In this document: in pieces, positions 33,412-44,590 of the stretch
Numbering within the stretch: the stretch's first letter is position 1
How the letters are laid out: each line of letters opens with the position of its first letter
NCBI RefSeq assembly: GCF_012489685.1
Contig: NC_080042.1
Coordinates: forward strand, 24,442,150 to 24,506,149
Source: Lotus japonicus
Lineage: Eukaryota > Streptophyta > Magnoliopsida > Fabales > Fabaceae
Length of the DNA: 64,000 bases
Reading direction: 5' to 3'
Position numbers and translations under genes: made by a program
The notes under the pieces: model-generated
Database searches by the model: none
What the model saw: only the letters and a program-made list of their open reading frames with translations
What the model was told of the DNA's origin: nothing

Positions 33412-36400
33412 TACACCATGGATGGTGAAGATGCTGAGGGGGTAGATGGACTGATTAGAGGCGACTGCGAGATTGATGGTAACCTTCTATCCGTACTTTT
33501 TGATTCCGGAGCAACGCATTCATTTATCTCTAGAGATTGTGCAATCAGATTAAGACTTCCTATTACTGCTTTGAGCTTCGATCTGATAGTTGCTACTCCT
33601 GCCAAGACTCTACTTGCTAATTCAGCATGCATGTATCGTCCGATAACATATAACAATAGGATCTACCATGCTAACCTAGTATGCCTAACTCTTAAGAACC
33701 TAGATGTTATCCTAGGAATGGATTGGTTGTCCCGTTATCATTGTCTTTTGGACTGCAACCGAAAGAGAGTGGTATTTCCTGATTCGGATATTTCCGAGTA
33801 TCTATCTGCCAATCACATCAGCGTCGCTTTGAACGAGGGATCTCAGGAGTATTCTGTCTTGCTAAGCTTGGAGAGCAAAGGGAACCCAGAAGTTGGCAGT
33901 ATTCTAGTGGTGAAAGAATTCACGGATGTTTTTCCTGGCGATGTACCTGGATTGCCGCCTGTGCGCGACATTGAGATTGCTATAGACATCGTACCGGGAA
34001 CAGGGCCGATTTCGATTGCACCATATCGTATGGCACCTGCGGAGCTAGTGGAATTGAAGTCCCAACTCGAAGATCTTCTGTCGAAGGGATTTATACGACC
34101 AAGCGTTTCAACTTGGGGAGCGCCAGTCTTATTGGTGAAGAAGGAGGACGGGAAGTCGAGATTATGTGTCGACTACCGACAATTGAACAAGGTAACCGTC
34201 AAGAATAGGTATCCATTACCTAGGATTGATGATTTGATGGATCAACTGCGAGGAGCTACAATATTCTCGAAGATCGACCTGAAGTCGGGTTATCATCAAA
34301 TCAGGGTCAAGACCGAGGATATCCAGAAGACGGCATTCAGAACCCGTTATGGACACTATGAGTACTTAGTGATGCCATTTGGGGTGACAAATGCGCCGGC
34401 AATATTCATGGCTTACATGAATATGACTTCCATACATTCCTGGATCGATTCGTCGTGGTGTTTATCGACGACATCCTGATCTATTCAAAGAATGCTGAAG
34501 ACCATGAGGAGCACTTGCGACAAGTTTTACAAGTGCTGAGGGAGAAGGAGTTGTATGCCAATCCTTCTAAGTGCGAATTTTGGCTCGAAGAGGTAAAATT
34601 CTTAGGCCATGTGATCTCTAAGGAGGGGATAGTTGTGGATCCAGCAAAGGTAGAGACCGTATTGTCATGGGAACGGCCGAAGACAGTGACGGAGATCAGA
34701 AGTTTTGTCGGTTTGGCGGGATACTATCGTCGCTTTATCGAGAATTTCGCGAAGTTTGTTGGACCTTTGACTCAACTGACGAGGAAGGACCAACCTTTTG
34801 CATGGACTGAAGCGTGCGAGACTAGCTTTCAGACGATGAAGGAACGGTTGACGACGTCACCTGTACTCGTCTTACCGCAACCGGAGGAACCTTATGAGGT
34901 ATACTGTGATGCTTCGCATCAAGGTTTGGGATGTGTGCTGATGCAACATCGGAAGGTGGTTGCTTATGCTTCAAGACAACTGAAGGTGCATGAGAAGAAT
35001 TATCCGACTCATGACTTGGAACTAGCTGCAATCGTATTTGCGCTGAAGATTTGGAGACATCACTTATATGGATGCAATTTCACCATATTCAGTGATCATA
35101 AGAGCTTGAAGTACTACTTGTTTAAGCAGAAGGAGCTGAACATGAGGCAGCGCCGGTGGATGGAATTTCTCAAAGATTACGAGTTCACTCTGCAATATCA
35201 TCCTGGAAAGGCGAATGTTGTTGCTGATGCCTTGAGCAGGAAGATGCACATCTCGTCGATGATGGTGAAGGAGCTGCAGCTGTTAGAGCAATTTCGAGAT
35301 ATGAGCTTGGATGTGAAATTATCTGAGGGAGAACTGAAGTTTGGGATGATCAGAATTACCAATGGATTGATGGAAGAAATCCGAGACCAACAGTTACAAG
35401 ATGAGTTTCTGCTCGGGAAAAGGAATTTGGTAAGTCAAGGTAAAGACCCAGAATTCAAGGTAGGAAGTGACAATATCCTACGGTGCAAGGATAGGGTTTG
35501 TGTACCTAACAACCCTGACTTGAGAAGATTGATTATGGATGAAGGTCACAAGAGCAAGTTAAGCAGTCATCCTGGAATGAAGAAGATGTACCAGGACTTG
35601 AAGGTGAATTTTTGGTGGCCAGGAATGAAAAGACAAGTGGCTGAGTATGTAGCTGCATGTCTGACATGTCAGAAGGCGAAGGTGGAGCATCAGAAGTCTT
35701 CAGGTATGCTACAAAGCTTGGATGTGCCAGAATGGAAATGGGATAGCATATCGATGGATTTCGTCGTGGCTTTGCCAAGAACTCAGAAGGGATACGATTC
35801 TATTTGGGTAATCGTGGATCGACTGACTAAGTCGGCTCATTTCGTACCGGTGAAGACTACGTACAACGTGGAGAAACTATCAGAGTTATATATAGCGGAG
35901 ATTGTACGACTTCACGAAGTACCGACAAGTATTGTATCCGATCGAGACCCGAAGTTTACATCACATTTTTGGGGAGCTCTTCAAGAAGCTTTGGGAACGA
36001 GGCTGAGACTAAGTTCTGCTTATCATCCGCAGACTGATGGACAGACTGAGAGAACTATTCAGTCGTTGGAGGATTTGCTACGCGCTTGCGTTCTAGACAA
36101 CAAGGGCAGTTGGGATACCTTATTGCCATTGATTGAGTTCACATACAACAACAGTTTTCATACGAGCATTGGTATGGCACTGTATGAGGCTCTGTATGGC
36201 CGCAAGTGTAGAACACCTTTGTGTTGGTACCAAAACGGAGAAAATCTGTTGGTAGGACCGGAACTTCTGCAACAGACCACTGAGAAGATCAAGCAGATCA
36301 GAGAGAAGATGAGGACTTCTCAGAGTAGACAGAAGAGTTATGCAGATCAGAGGCGCAGAACTCTGGAGTTCGAAGAAGGGGATCATGTATTTCTGAGAGT

Positions 36401-36797
36401 TACTCAGACGACGGGTATTGGTCGAGCAATCAAGTCAAAGAAGCTTACGCCCAAGTTCATTGGACCGTATCAGATCACTCGTCGAATTGGACCAGTCGCA
36501 TATCAGATTGCACTACCTCCATTTCTATCAAATATTCATGATGTATTCCACGTGTCACAACTGAGGAAATATATTGCGGATCCGACACATGTTATCGAGC
36601 TGGATGACATTGAGTTGAAGGATGATCTGTCTTTCGAGACACCGCCAATTAGCATTGGAGACACCAGGATAAAACAGTTGAGAGGGAAAGAGATCGAGTT
36701 AGTGAAGGTCATCTGGAATAAAGACACTGGTGATGCGACATGGGAGCTGAAGGAGAAGATTCAAGAACAGTATCCAGAACTTTTTACTAACCCTTAA
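33412..36797 (+). pseudogene. pol: Element A pol: protease, RT, RNase H, integrase, chromodomain (one frameshift)
   Basis: Continuation of the gag at 20860, resuming at the TSD with [15 protein letters not shown]. Protease FDSGATHSF is intact. RT is open to about 34430, where one base is missing after MAYMN. The frame resumes with [20 protein letters not shown], so the catalytic FIDD lies just after the break. RNase H (VYCDAS, FSDHKSL, DALSRK), the integrase HHCC finger with the MDF, SDRDPKF and QTERTIQ motifs, and a C-terminal chromodomain-like segment ([20 protein letters not shown]) follow without further damage to the stop at 36795-36797. About 80-90 percent similar to B by eye. An in-frame start at 33370 would lie in the B LTR and is not real. 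Confidence 0.95.
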
Positions 36798-36814
36798 GTT
36801 TCGAGGTCGAAACT

Positions 36815-36834
36815 TTCTTTTTGGAGGGTAGTAA
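36815..36834 (+). promoter_or_regulatory. Polypurine tract of element A
   Basis: Purine-rich TTTTTGGAGGGTAGTAA directly before the 3' LTR start at 36835. Confidence 0.85.
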
Positions 36835-39066
36835 TGTAAGGCCCGAGTTTTTAAGTTTATGCTAAGTGAATAAACTTCTTATTCACGATTAGGGTTGATG
36901 TAATGTGAAGGGAAACCTGAACGAAAGTTTATTAAATGAAATATATTTATGAAGGAGAAAGTTCAGGAAAAGTTCAAGGATTGCATTATGATCGATAAAA
37001 GTTATAGCACGAACGTGTTACGCTTAAACCTATGTCAGAAACCCTGGTATATAGCTAATTTTCACTTTTAGGCACGCTGGCAGTTAATTCCAAAAATCTT
37101 CAGAGAAATGTTAGAACTTCTCTTTTTCCATATATCACAATCGTTTCGAGGCGAAACTCTAGGATCTACGAACGTCCGATTCCAATCATCGGAAGTTTGC
37201 CGAAACCGAATCCCTGGTATTTCAAAACCCTAGAATTTCTCGACAATGAAGACTTTATCTATTCAGAGCTTCAAATGAATATTCTACACGCGTACACCCA
37301 TTTCTCTTGATGATTTCAATCTTTCTTCCGAAGGAAGTATCCTATTCCGACATTCGATGCAAAAAGCAACTTATCGGGTAAAATAGTTTTATACCGACTA
37401 TGCATTAGTTGCCAAAAATACAAGGAGACCTCTTTATAGTTTTGGAATTCTTTTGCCAAAACATATCTATTAATTCACGAAGAATGACGCCGGAAAAATC
37501 AGATTCGCGAAACTTTCATTTTCCCGCGAATTTCCAACCTTTATATATAGCAAAGAAAGGAAGAAAAACTCAAATTCTCCTCCATTTTCTCTCTTCAAAC
37601 CCGCGGCCAAGAACAAGGAAGAAGGAAGAAGAATTTTCTTCATCGTTTGCTTGATCGTCGATCAATCATTTGCTACTTCAAGGCTTCGAGGTATAGTCGC
37701 TAATCCTTACCTCCGATCGCTTTTTCCATAGCTTTTCTGTAGAGTTTTCTGAGTGGATAGTTTATGGGTTTTTGCCAAACTATCCTGAATCTTTCATTTC
37801 TGATTCTAAACCTCTTCCTTATGCGCCCAAGATCACTTCTGCCGGATTAGATTTTCCGTTATGTCGCCGGAATTCCGTCGGAATCAATTTGAGTCTAAAA
37901 TACCCATTTTTGGAGTTTTTGGAGTAAAGCTTCAACCTTTAGGCTGAAAACTATCGCCTTAGCTTAGTGCTAGTAGGATTAGTTGTCATAAACGTCGTTG
38001 GTGACGTCCCTGCAAAATTTTATTTTTGGGATTTCAGTTTTGAAAAATCCTAAGTTAAAAATCATGACCAAAATACCCCTACGACAGTTTTTGATCCGAT
38101 AATTTTTCCGAGTTCAGAATACCCTTAGTTACGGCTTATGAAAGCATAGGAACCAAGTTTGATCGAAGAAAAATCGAGTCTCCTAATTACCTAAAGTGGC
38201 CGAACCTATTAAAGGGGGAGGAGGAAATTTCCTTTTCCGAAAACTTGTCTTTTCGTGCTAGATTATCGTACCTTAGAGTATAGATTACTTCGAGTAACCT
38301 TAGTAAGTATCGATAGCTTAGTTTTTGATAGATTCTGATAGTATTTCTGTGGTTTTGCTCTAAAGGTGATTTTGAGGAATTCCCAGAGGAGCAAGCCTTT
38401 GATTGTGAACAAGTGTTAGGAGATCGTCCTGGAGAATCTACAGGTGAGGGCTTCTCACTGAATCTCTAGTTAATGCTTAGGGTTGATGTTTCGACATTGT
38501 TTACTGTTTATGCACTGGAATTGTGTGTGATTGGAAAATGTTTTCTGAGGCTTCGGCTGACAATGTAGATGATTCATCTACTAAATGTTTTTGAGATTGT
38601 CTTACATGCTATGTGCTATGTGGGTAATCTAGGATGTGTGGTGCATGCTTTATATGCTAAGTGCTAAGTGTTTATGATGCGATTTATTGATATATGACAT
38701 GTTGTTGATTGTGATGATTTAAATATGCTCTGTACTGGAATCTGAGATTCTGAATGGTGAGAATAGCGGGCAAGTCATGCCGATTTTATTTTGAGAGTTT
38801 TGAGAAAGTTTGATAGGATGAACGAGGTTCGGGCCTTAATTTTGTTTAGTGGATCGAGACATCCTCTGGAAGCGACTTGGGATTGGGAGATCCTGAAAAT
38901 GTATAAGACTTGCGATAAGACAAAATGGAATCTATTTTATAAAGAAAATTCATAAGACCTTAAATAACCTCAAAATCTTTAAGTAATGATAACAACCTCG
39001 AAGGAAGGCATTGGAAGTCAAATCATAGTTTTGGAAAAACGAGGAGTGTCGTCGGATCCAAGTGTA

Positions 39067-39251
39067 GCGTTTGTTGTCGTGCTGTTGGAGCAGCGTTTGT
39101 TGTTGTGCTGTTGGAGCAGCGTTTGTTTGTTGTGCTGTTGGAGCAGCGTTTGTTGTTGTGCTGTTGGAGCAGCGTTTATTGTTGTGCTGTTGGAGCAGCG
39201 TTTGTTATTGTGCTGTTGGAGCAGCGTTTGTTGTGGTGCTGTTGGAGCAGC
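39067..39251. repeat. 26-bp tandem repeat, seven copies (A 3' LTR)
   Basis: Identical in layout to 18106-18290, including the single 27-bp unit. Confidence 0.95.
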
Positions 39252-39929
39252 TATGTGTCGTTATGAAGTGTGTCTTTTGGTCGCAGAATCGACTTTACCT
39301 TAGGGTAAGCTTTTAGAGACTTTAACTTCCCTAGAACACGTGGCGACGTGTCGAGTGAGGACGGAGACGTTGTTTGACTAATCATTTTGCATACATGCAA
39401 CATTAATGGGGTATTAACACAGGACGTACTCTGGACCTCGTCGGTTTCCAAAATGGTCATAAGACCCGGAATGTCGTGAAAGAGCGTTTATAGACGTCTC
39501 TTGTAGCAGACCGAAATGGCAGACCTACGGGTTTACTACTGATCTGGCTACATTTGTGTGGTGTAAGAGGCACGCGGGCCGAAATGGTTCCACCGTGGCT
39601 GGTGTTAGGACTGATCCGTTTGATGTCCATCCCTTTCCGGAATGCATGTGGTTAACTGAGTTAACCTGCATATCATTTCATGCAACATGCATACTGACTT
39701 AGTGATGAGTGTGTTTGATACTTGTTAATTCTATTTGAGGCATGTTAACTGTGATTTATCATCGTTTATATTCATCATGAGATATGCAACCCTAGGATGT
39801 TATCCCTAGCTAAAAGCCTAAGTGGCTATCCTATTATCTGTATCTATCCTTGCTATTATTTACATAATTCTTTGGAGTTGACCCTCGCGTCTTCTGTGTG
39901 TGCTTTGGCGAACAAACGCCCTTTGTCAG

Positions 39930-40091
39930 ATGTCTTTTGCGGACTAGTTCACGACGGTTCACCCTTCGGGGGAAACTAGAGTTGGGATGCTGGAACAGGA
40001 GCGCATCGCGATAGCGAGCGGAGGACGGAGGATGTACCTAGACTTAGTCGTTCTGGATTCAGATTCGGACGACGATCACGCTAGCATGTAG
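39930..40091 (+). pseudogene. Short LTR-encoded ORF in element A 3' LTR
   Basis: Second copy of 18969-19130: ATG after TTTGTCAG, MSFAD, TAG, then the frame continues to VVLDSDSDDDHASM. The stop is present in both LTRs, so it predates or accompanied this insertion. Confidence 0.5.
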
Positions 40092-40577
40092 GATTGAGTG
40101 TTAGTGTGAGCTCCTCGAGATGGGATTAGTGTAGGAGTAGAGTCTTAGCTCTGAACATCATTTGTTTCATTCGGGACAGGGTAGTTTCCCACCTATAGCT
40201 TTTTGTGTGGTTTCGTTACGGGAATCACAGAGAGTTGGTTGGACTTAGGAAGTCTTGTTTCAGGCCGATGGGCCAGCTTATTCTCATTTTGAGGGATAGT
40301 GTTGCAGACACTTAACCTTTTCTTTTGGTTTGTACTTTTGCCTACGGGCGCTACTCTTTTATTACCCGTCACTGGAGGTTCACTCGTGACGAGGTTGCTA
40401 CTTACAGCGGGGGCTGTTTATATATTGTATATTAGTTTTATTACTTTTCGCACTTGGGTTTTATTTATTTCAGTCTTGTCTTAGTTATAATCGAGAAAAA
40501 AAAAATATATTCACGTTTTTCCGCATTAAGTTTACTTTTGGTTACTAAAGTGACGCCACCGAAATCGGGGTGTTACA

Positions 40578-41060
40578 AATTGGAAATGCAATGCTTGGCC
40601 AGCGACTCCAGCTTGGAAGCATACTCAGGTACGGTCATGCTCCCTTGATGAATAGTCAAAAATAGTGCCTCCCTCTCGTCCCGAGCGCTAGTTGGACAGT
40701 ACTTCTCCAAGAACGCAGTACGGAACGAGTTCCAATTCACCTCTTCTTGGTTTGGCTTCCATGATCCCTCTAGCGCCCCTCCACCAGTACTTAGCATCTC
40801 CCAGCAAAAGGTAGGTAGCAAGGCCCACCTTAGCTCCCTCAGCAGTCTGCAGCACTCCAGAGAACTTCTCAATCTTCAGGATCCATAGATCCGTTTTGTC
40901 CGGGTCAGTCCCACCCGTGAACTTGGGTGGATCATGTCTCCTGAAATCAGTCAGCCCCCTGTTCTGATCCAGAGCCACTTCCCTTTGGCGCTGATGTTGA
41001 TCGCGTGCATCCTTAGTAGAACGCTTCTGAGCGATATGATTAAGTAGTAACTCAAACAAT
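40578..41060 (-). pseudogene. Element C gag N-terminal half (decayed chromovirus)
   Basis: Upstream continuation of 15109-15873 on the other side of element A. On the minus strand: [55 protein letters not shown], then a frameshift near 40750 and [15 protein letters not shown] to SLAKHCISN. The first 25 residues of gag, including the start, are not recognisable. Confidence 0.85.
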
Positions 41061-41166
41061 TAAAGCGAAAAATCGCTTTGCAGACAATCAAGGTTTTAGT
41101 CTTTGCAGAGTCACACAACCTAGCACAGAAGACCTATTCCACAAAGACTCCCGAAAGACTCGACAA

Positions 41167-41181
41167 GCTCTGATACCAAAA
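41167..41181 (-). promoter_or_regulatory. Primer binding site of element C
   Basis: TGGTATCAGAGC on the minus strand (41167-41178) next to the LTR boundary at 41182. Same primer as A and B. Confidence 0.85.
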
Positions 41182-41690
41182 TGTAACATGCCGACTTTTG
41201 AGTGTCATAAAAGTAACATGTCCTACACTATGTGCAGAAAACGTAAATAATTTTTTTTTGTTTTCTTTTTAAAGTAGAAGACTCTTCAAGATAAAGACAC
41301 ATACAAAGATTGCACACATAACTAGTCTACAATATAAATACATCCCCATTGTAACCATAAGTCACTGAAAGTAAGCCCAAAGGCAATACGTACAGATCCA
41401 GCCCAAAACGGCCTTCTCCAGACTTCCATGTCCGACTACTCCCTGTGATTCCCATTACAAAGAACCACACATAAAGTAATGTGTTGGGGAACTACCCTGC
41501 CCCAAAATACAAATGATGAATCAGAGCGATGACAACAAAACCCAAATCAGTAGACTTTAACCACCCATACCCTATACTACTATCATCGACCCTCATCTGA
41601 TCACACATGGAATTCAGGTCCTCATGGAAAGGCTCAGTAGGTCTAGGTGAGACTATGGATCACCCGAACACAAACAGTTTGTCTGGAGTT
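41182..41690 (-). repeat. Partial 5' LTR of element C
   Basis: On the minus strand it ends GTCGGCATGTTACA next to the PBS, like the A and B LTR ends. It resembles the B LTR through the GACTCC...GTGATTCC and CTGCCCC regions, then is lost near 41690 where an E-family LTR fragment starts. A direct 28-bp duplication with CAGTTTGTCTGGAGTTCTTG lies at 41671-41729, at the junction. Confidence 0.7.
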
Positions 41691-41699
41691 CTTGGACTG

Positions 41700-42058
41700 A
41701 AACAGTTTGTCTGGAGTTCTTGGACAGCAACTTGTTGATCATCTTTTCATCTCAAAACCTTTGCTTCTCAAAACCATTCACTCAAGGTAAGGGCTGGTCT
41801 AGGATGGGTAGTTTGCCTAGGGTATTTGCCATGAGAAAAGCCATGATCTTGATCGCTTTTGCATGAGTTTTGTGATCTTGATGGTTGCTGGACTTTTTGC
41901 TTTGAGATACCATGTTTACTAATCTCTAATTGCTATACTTGCCATGTATCTATGATTTTATGTGAAAATCCCATGACTACTTGTTAAGTTTGGCATGCAA
42001 TTTACTTGTTAAACATGATGATTGATATATGTTGAGTTATGAAATTTTTGGATGATCA
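41700..42058 (+). repeat. E-family LTR fragment
   Basis: Contains CTCAAG|GTAAGGGCTGG followed by CCTAGGGTATTTGCCATGAG and GATCTTG. The same order is found on the minus strand at 53700-53800 and, diverged, at 54620-54700. Both ends are cut: by element C on the left and the G LTR on the right. Confidence 0.65.
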
Positions 42059-42059
42059 A

Positions 42060-42342
42060 ATTTGGACTGGGCGAGCCCCTAGAGGGGCAACGCCCAAGGT
42101 TCGGCCCGCCCAGGGGCGAGAGCCTGGCCTTAAGTTGGGCCTCAACCTCGGAGGCCCAATTGGCCCAATAGGTAGTACCCAAACTCTATAAATAGGAGAT
42201 GGGCATCAATTGTAAGGGACTTTTGCTCATTTGATGAAATAACACATGAAATTCAGCATTCTCTCTCTCATTCTCATTCTCTCTAGCACATTCTTCCACT
42301 CTCTAGGTACTATCCCTATCCTCAATGTTCATTCCCGGAACA
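42060..42342 (+). repeat. LTR (3' part) of Tat-type element G
   Basis: TTGGACTGGGCGAG, then a GC-rich palindromic stretch, a TATA box TATAAAT (42187-42193), CT-rich leader and the end CCGGAACA. Homologous to the H LTR at 825-1203. The left boundary is not clear. Confidence 0.7.
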
Positions 42343-42362
42343 TTTGGCGCCGTCTGTGGGGA
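42343..42362 (+). promoter_or_regulatory. Primer binding site of element G
   Basis: TTTGGCGCCGTCTGTGGGGA directly after the LTR, identical to the H site. Confidence 0.8.
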
Positions 42363-42506
42363 AGATAAACTTTCTATTCCCATTCACGTGGATTGATTGT
42401 GCAAGAAGTCATCTCTGATTACGATTAGGCAATTCTCTAGTTTTCCGATTTTGATTCTGTGACCGGCGTTCGTTTTTCGATCGAGTTTGCGTCATTCCTG
42501 GTTTAG

Positions 42507-43150
42507 ATGGAGACTCGATGCAGGAAGCAGCATTATTCACCAGTGCGACAGTGAATCTCGCCGCCTCGGCGGCCTCATCGAGTTGTCCTGGATTCTCCGG
42601 TACGAACAGCGGGAGTACAGCCGCCTTCTCCTCCTCCATCACCACCACCTCCTCCATCGCCTTCGCAGATCGGATCTCTGGAGCGCTCACCAGAGAATTC
42701 ACCTACTCCGAAGCAACAACCGGCGGTGACACAAGAGCAATGGTGCCATATGATGCGCAGCATTGGCAACATCCAGCAACGGAATGAGCATCTACAAGCT
42801 CAGTTGGATTTCTACCGCCGCGAGCAACAAGATGATGGAAGCAGAGAAGCGGATACCGTAGCTGAGTTCCGTCCGTTCTCGGAGGACGTTGAGAGTGTGG
42901 CGATTCCAGATAATATGAAAACGTTAGTTCTGGATTCTTACAGTGGAGATTTTGATCCGAAGGATCATCTTCTGTATTTCAACACGAAGATGGTGATAAT
43001 TGCGGCATCAGATGCGGTGAACTGCAGGATGTTTCCATCGACGTTCAAATCGACGGCGATGGCATGGTTCACAACTTTGCCGCGCGGATCGATTTCGAAT
43101 TTCAGAGACTTCTCATCCAAGTTTCTAGTGCAATTCTCGGCAAAAACTAA
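42507..43150 (+). pseudogene. Tat-type gag of element G (stop codon, truncated)
   Basis: ATG at 42507 (METRCRKQHYSPVRQ), a TGA at 42552, then the same frame continues through a Pro/Ser-rich linker to TQEQWCHMMRSIGNIQ, the gag core FRPFSEDVESVAIPDNM, SYSGDFDPKDHLLYF, CRMFPSTF, MAWFTTLP and NFRDFSSKFLVQFSA. Homologous to the H gag at 1-505. The frame leaves recognisable gag after 43150, where the antisense ORF remnant starts, so the zinc knuckle and all of pol are missing. Apart from the one stop the sequence is well preserved. Confidence 0.8.
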
Positions 43151-43157
43151 AACTACA

Positions 43158-43597
43158 TTATTCATTATTTCTTTCTTCTTCTTCTTCTTCTTCTTCTTCA
43201 GTTGCGGTCCAGAGGTTTTGATCAATCAAAGGAGGATCATCAGGACCAACCAATCCTTCAGCAGTGATTTCTTTCATCACTCCCATGGCGCTAAAATCAA
43301 GATTCGGGAACAAGTGTTGAGCCTGGTCCTTGGCGAGGTAGAAGCCCCGTTCGCGACTGTCATAGGCAATGTCGGCGGCTTGTCCCTCGCCTCAGTGGCT
43401 TTGGCTTTCTCCACTGATAGCTCGTCTTCTAGCTCTTTGATCCTCGCAAGAAGGGAAGTAATCTCAGCATCTTTCGTAACGAGGGTTGCCCCATGAGCCT
43501 CGTTCGCCTTCTTGACCTCTTCAGAAGTAGCCCGCATCGCCTCCAGATCTGCCTTCACCAAAGCCAAAGACTCAGCAGACTTTTTCTCCTGCTCCGC
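43158..43597 (-). pseudogene. Antisense coiled-coil ORF remnant with poly-Glu C-terminus
   Basis: On the minus strand 43277-43567 reads MALVKADLEAMRATSEEVKK with a predicted coiled coil (EITSLLARIKELEDELSVEK). After a frameshift near 43380 come RGFYLAKDQAQHLFPNLDF, MGVMKEITAEGLVGPDDPP and LIDQNLWTAT, then nine or so Glu codons made by a CTT/GAA microsatellite, RNNE and a stop at 43158. Extra ORFs in antisense orientation are known from Tat-lineage gypsy elements, so this is probably the tail of one, brought next to the G gag by a deletion. The identification is inference. Confidence 0.5.
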
Positions 43598-44026
43598 CCT
43601 GGAGGAACTTGTCTTGCTTTCGGGTCACGGCCCGCAAGCGAGTGAGATCCCCTAGATTCTCACGAGATGCCAGAGTTTACCGTCGCAGATTCCAGAGAGG
43701 CGAGGCGTTCGGAGACAGAGAGTCAGAGCAGGGTCCTATGTCAGAGCCAGTGTCAGTGCCAGCAGCCGGTGAGGGAGTCAGTGAGGAAGGTCCAGAGGAG
43801 GAAGACCCGAGGGGATGAAGCCGTATGGTCCGAGTTTCTAATAATGATGATGATGATGATTTATGTTTCCATTTCCGTATTTTGATTATCTGTATCAGAC
43901 TATGTGCTTAAGGGCTCTATGTCCTCTTTATGTGTTGTCTGTTTGCTTGTAGACTTATGTGGTGGATCCGCCCACCGATTATGCATGTTATGTATGTTCT
44001 GTGTGATTTATATTGTTATTCTCCGT
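43598..44026 (+). repeat. LTR D' fragment (left part), with LTR-ORF C-terminus
   Basis: Begins abruptly at GGAGGAACTTGTCTTGC and aligns with 46812-47258 of LTR D, including RKRVRSPRFSRDAR, EEEDPRG and the ATGATG microsatellite. It stops at TCTCCGT (44026), where LTR D inserted, and resumes at 47924. Confidence 0.75.
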
Positions 44027-44583
44027 GAACAAAATTTTGTAGCCAAAACCATTGGTAAAGTTTTTGAATTTAAATTTGAAGTTTTGATGCATTTAGGAGG
44101 GAAATTGTGTATTTAATGCATTAATTATTTTGGGTTTTTATTTAAATTATTATTTTAAATATTTTGTTGAGAAAATCTGAGCATGGTGAATGTGGTGGAC
44201 GGCCAAGCCTTGAGGAGGAAGGAAAATGAGTCTTTTGCAAGTAATTTCCTTTTCTGGCTAGGTTTTATGAGGAGAAATTTTAGGGATTTTGATTCCTTGA
44301 CTTTCAATTAATGAGGGATCAATATTTGAGTTTTTAAATCCTGCAAGTATCTTTTTATATCTGATTTAAAACCTTTTTTATTCAGCTTTAATTATTTAAA
44401 AAGTTAAGGATTTAATTGATAGTTTTAAAAGGGATTTAATTAGGAAATAAGCCAAATTTTGAGGACCGAATCAAGGAAGGTCGGAAGAGTCTAGAAACAC
44501 TAAAATGGGCTGGAAATTCCGTGGGTTTGGGATTCTTCTTAGGGAGAAAGAAAAGCATTAAATGCTTGGCTCTCACCCCTCAA

Positions 44584-44590
44584 TATAAAT
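44584..44590 (+). promoter_or_regulatory. TATA box of LTR D
   Basis: TATAAAT followed by a CT-rich leader and GTGAGCTCTCTCTCC, about 590 bases upstream of the donor-like GTAAGG. Confidence 0.6.

Larger units (their letters stand above)
15874..40577 (+). mobile_element. Element A: full-length Tekay-type chromovirus, interrupted by B
   Basis: LTRs at 15874-19616 and 36835-40577 have the same length (3743 bp). The host duplication AATTG is present at 15869-15873 and 40578-40582. Met-tRNA PBS at 19620-19631; gag 19827-20860; protease to chromodomain 33412-36797; polypurine tract before 36835. Without B and its TSD it is about 12.1 kb. By eye I count roughly 20-25 LTR mismatches (about 0.6 percent), so it is young. 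It is not autonomous as read: gag has a stop at 20280 and RT a one-base deletion near 34430. It lies inside element C in the opposite orientation. Confidence 0.95.
36835..40577 (+). repeat. Element A 3' LTR
   Basis: Same length as the 5' LTR. Scattered substitutions are visible, for example CTGGCAG against CTGGAAG near 37081 and CCTAAG against CACAAG near 38048. It contains the 26-bp array at 39067-39251 and the short LTR ORF at 39930-40091 (MSFAD then TAG). Ends GTGTTACA followed by the duplication AATTG. Confidence 0.95.
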
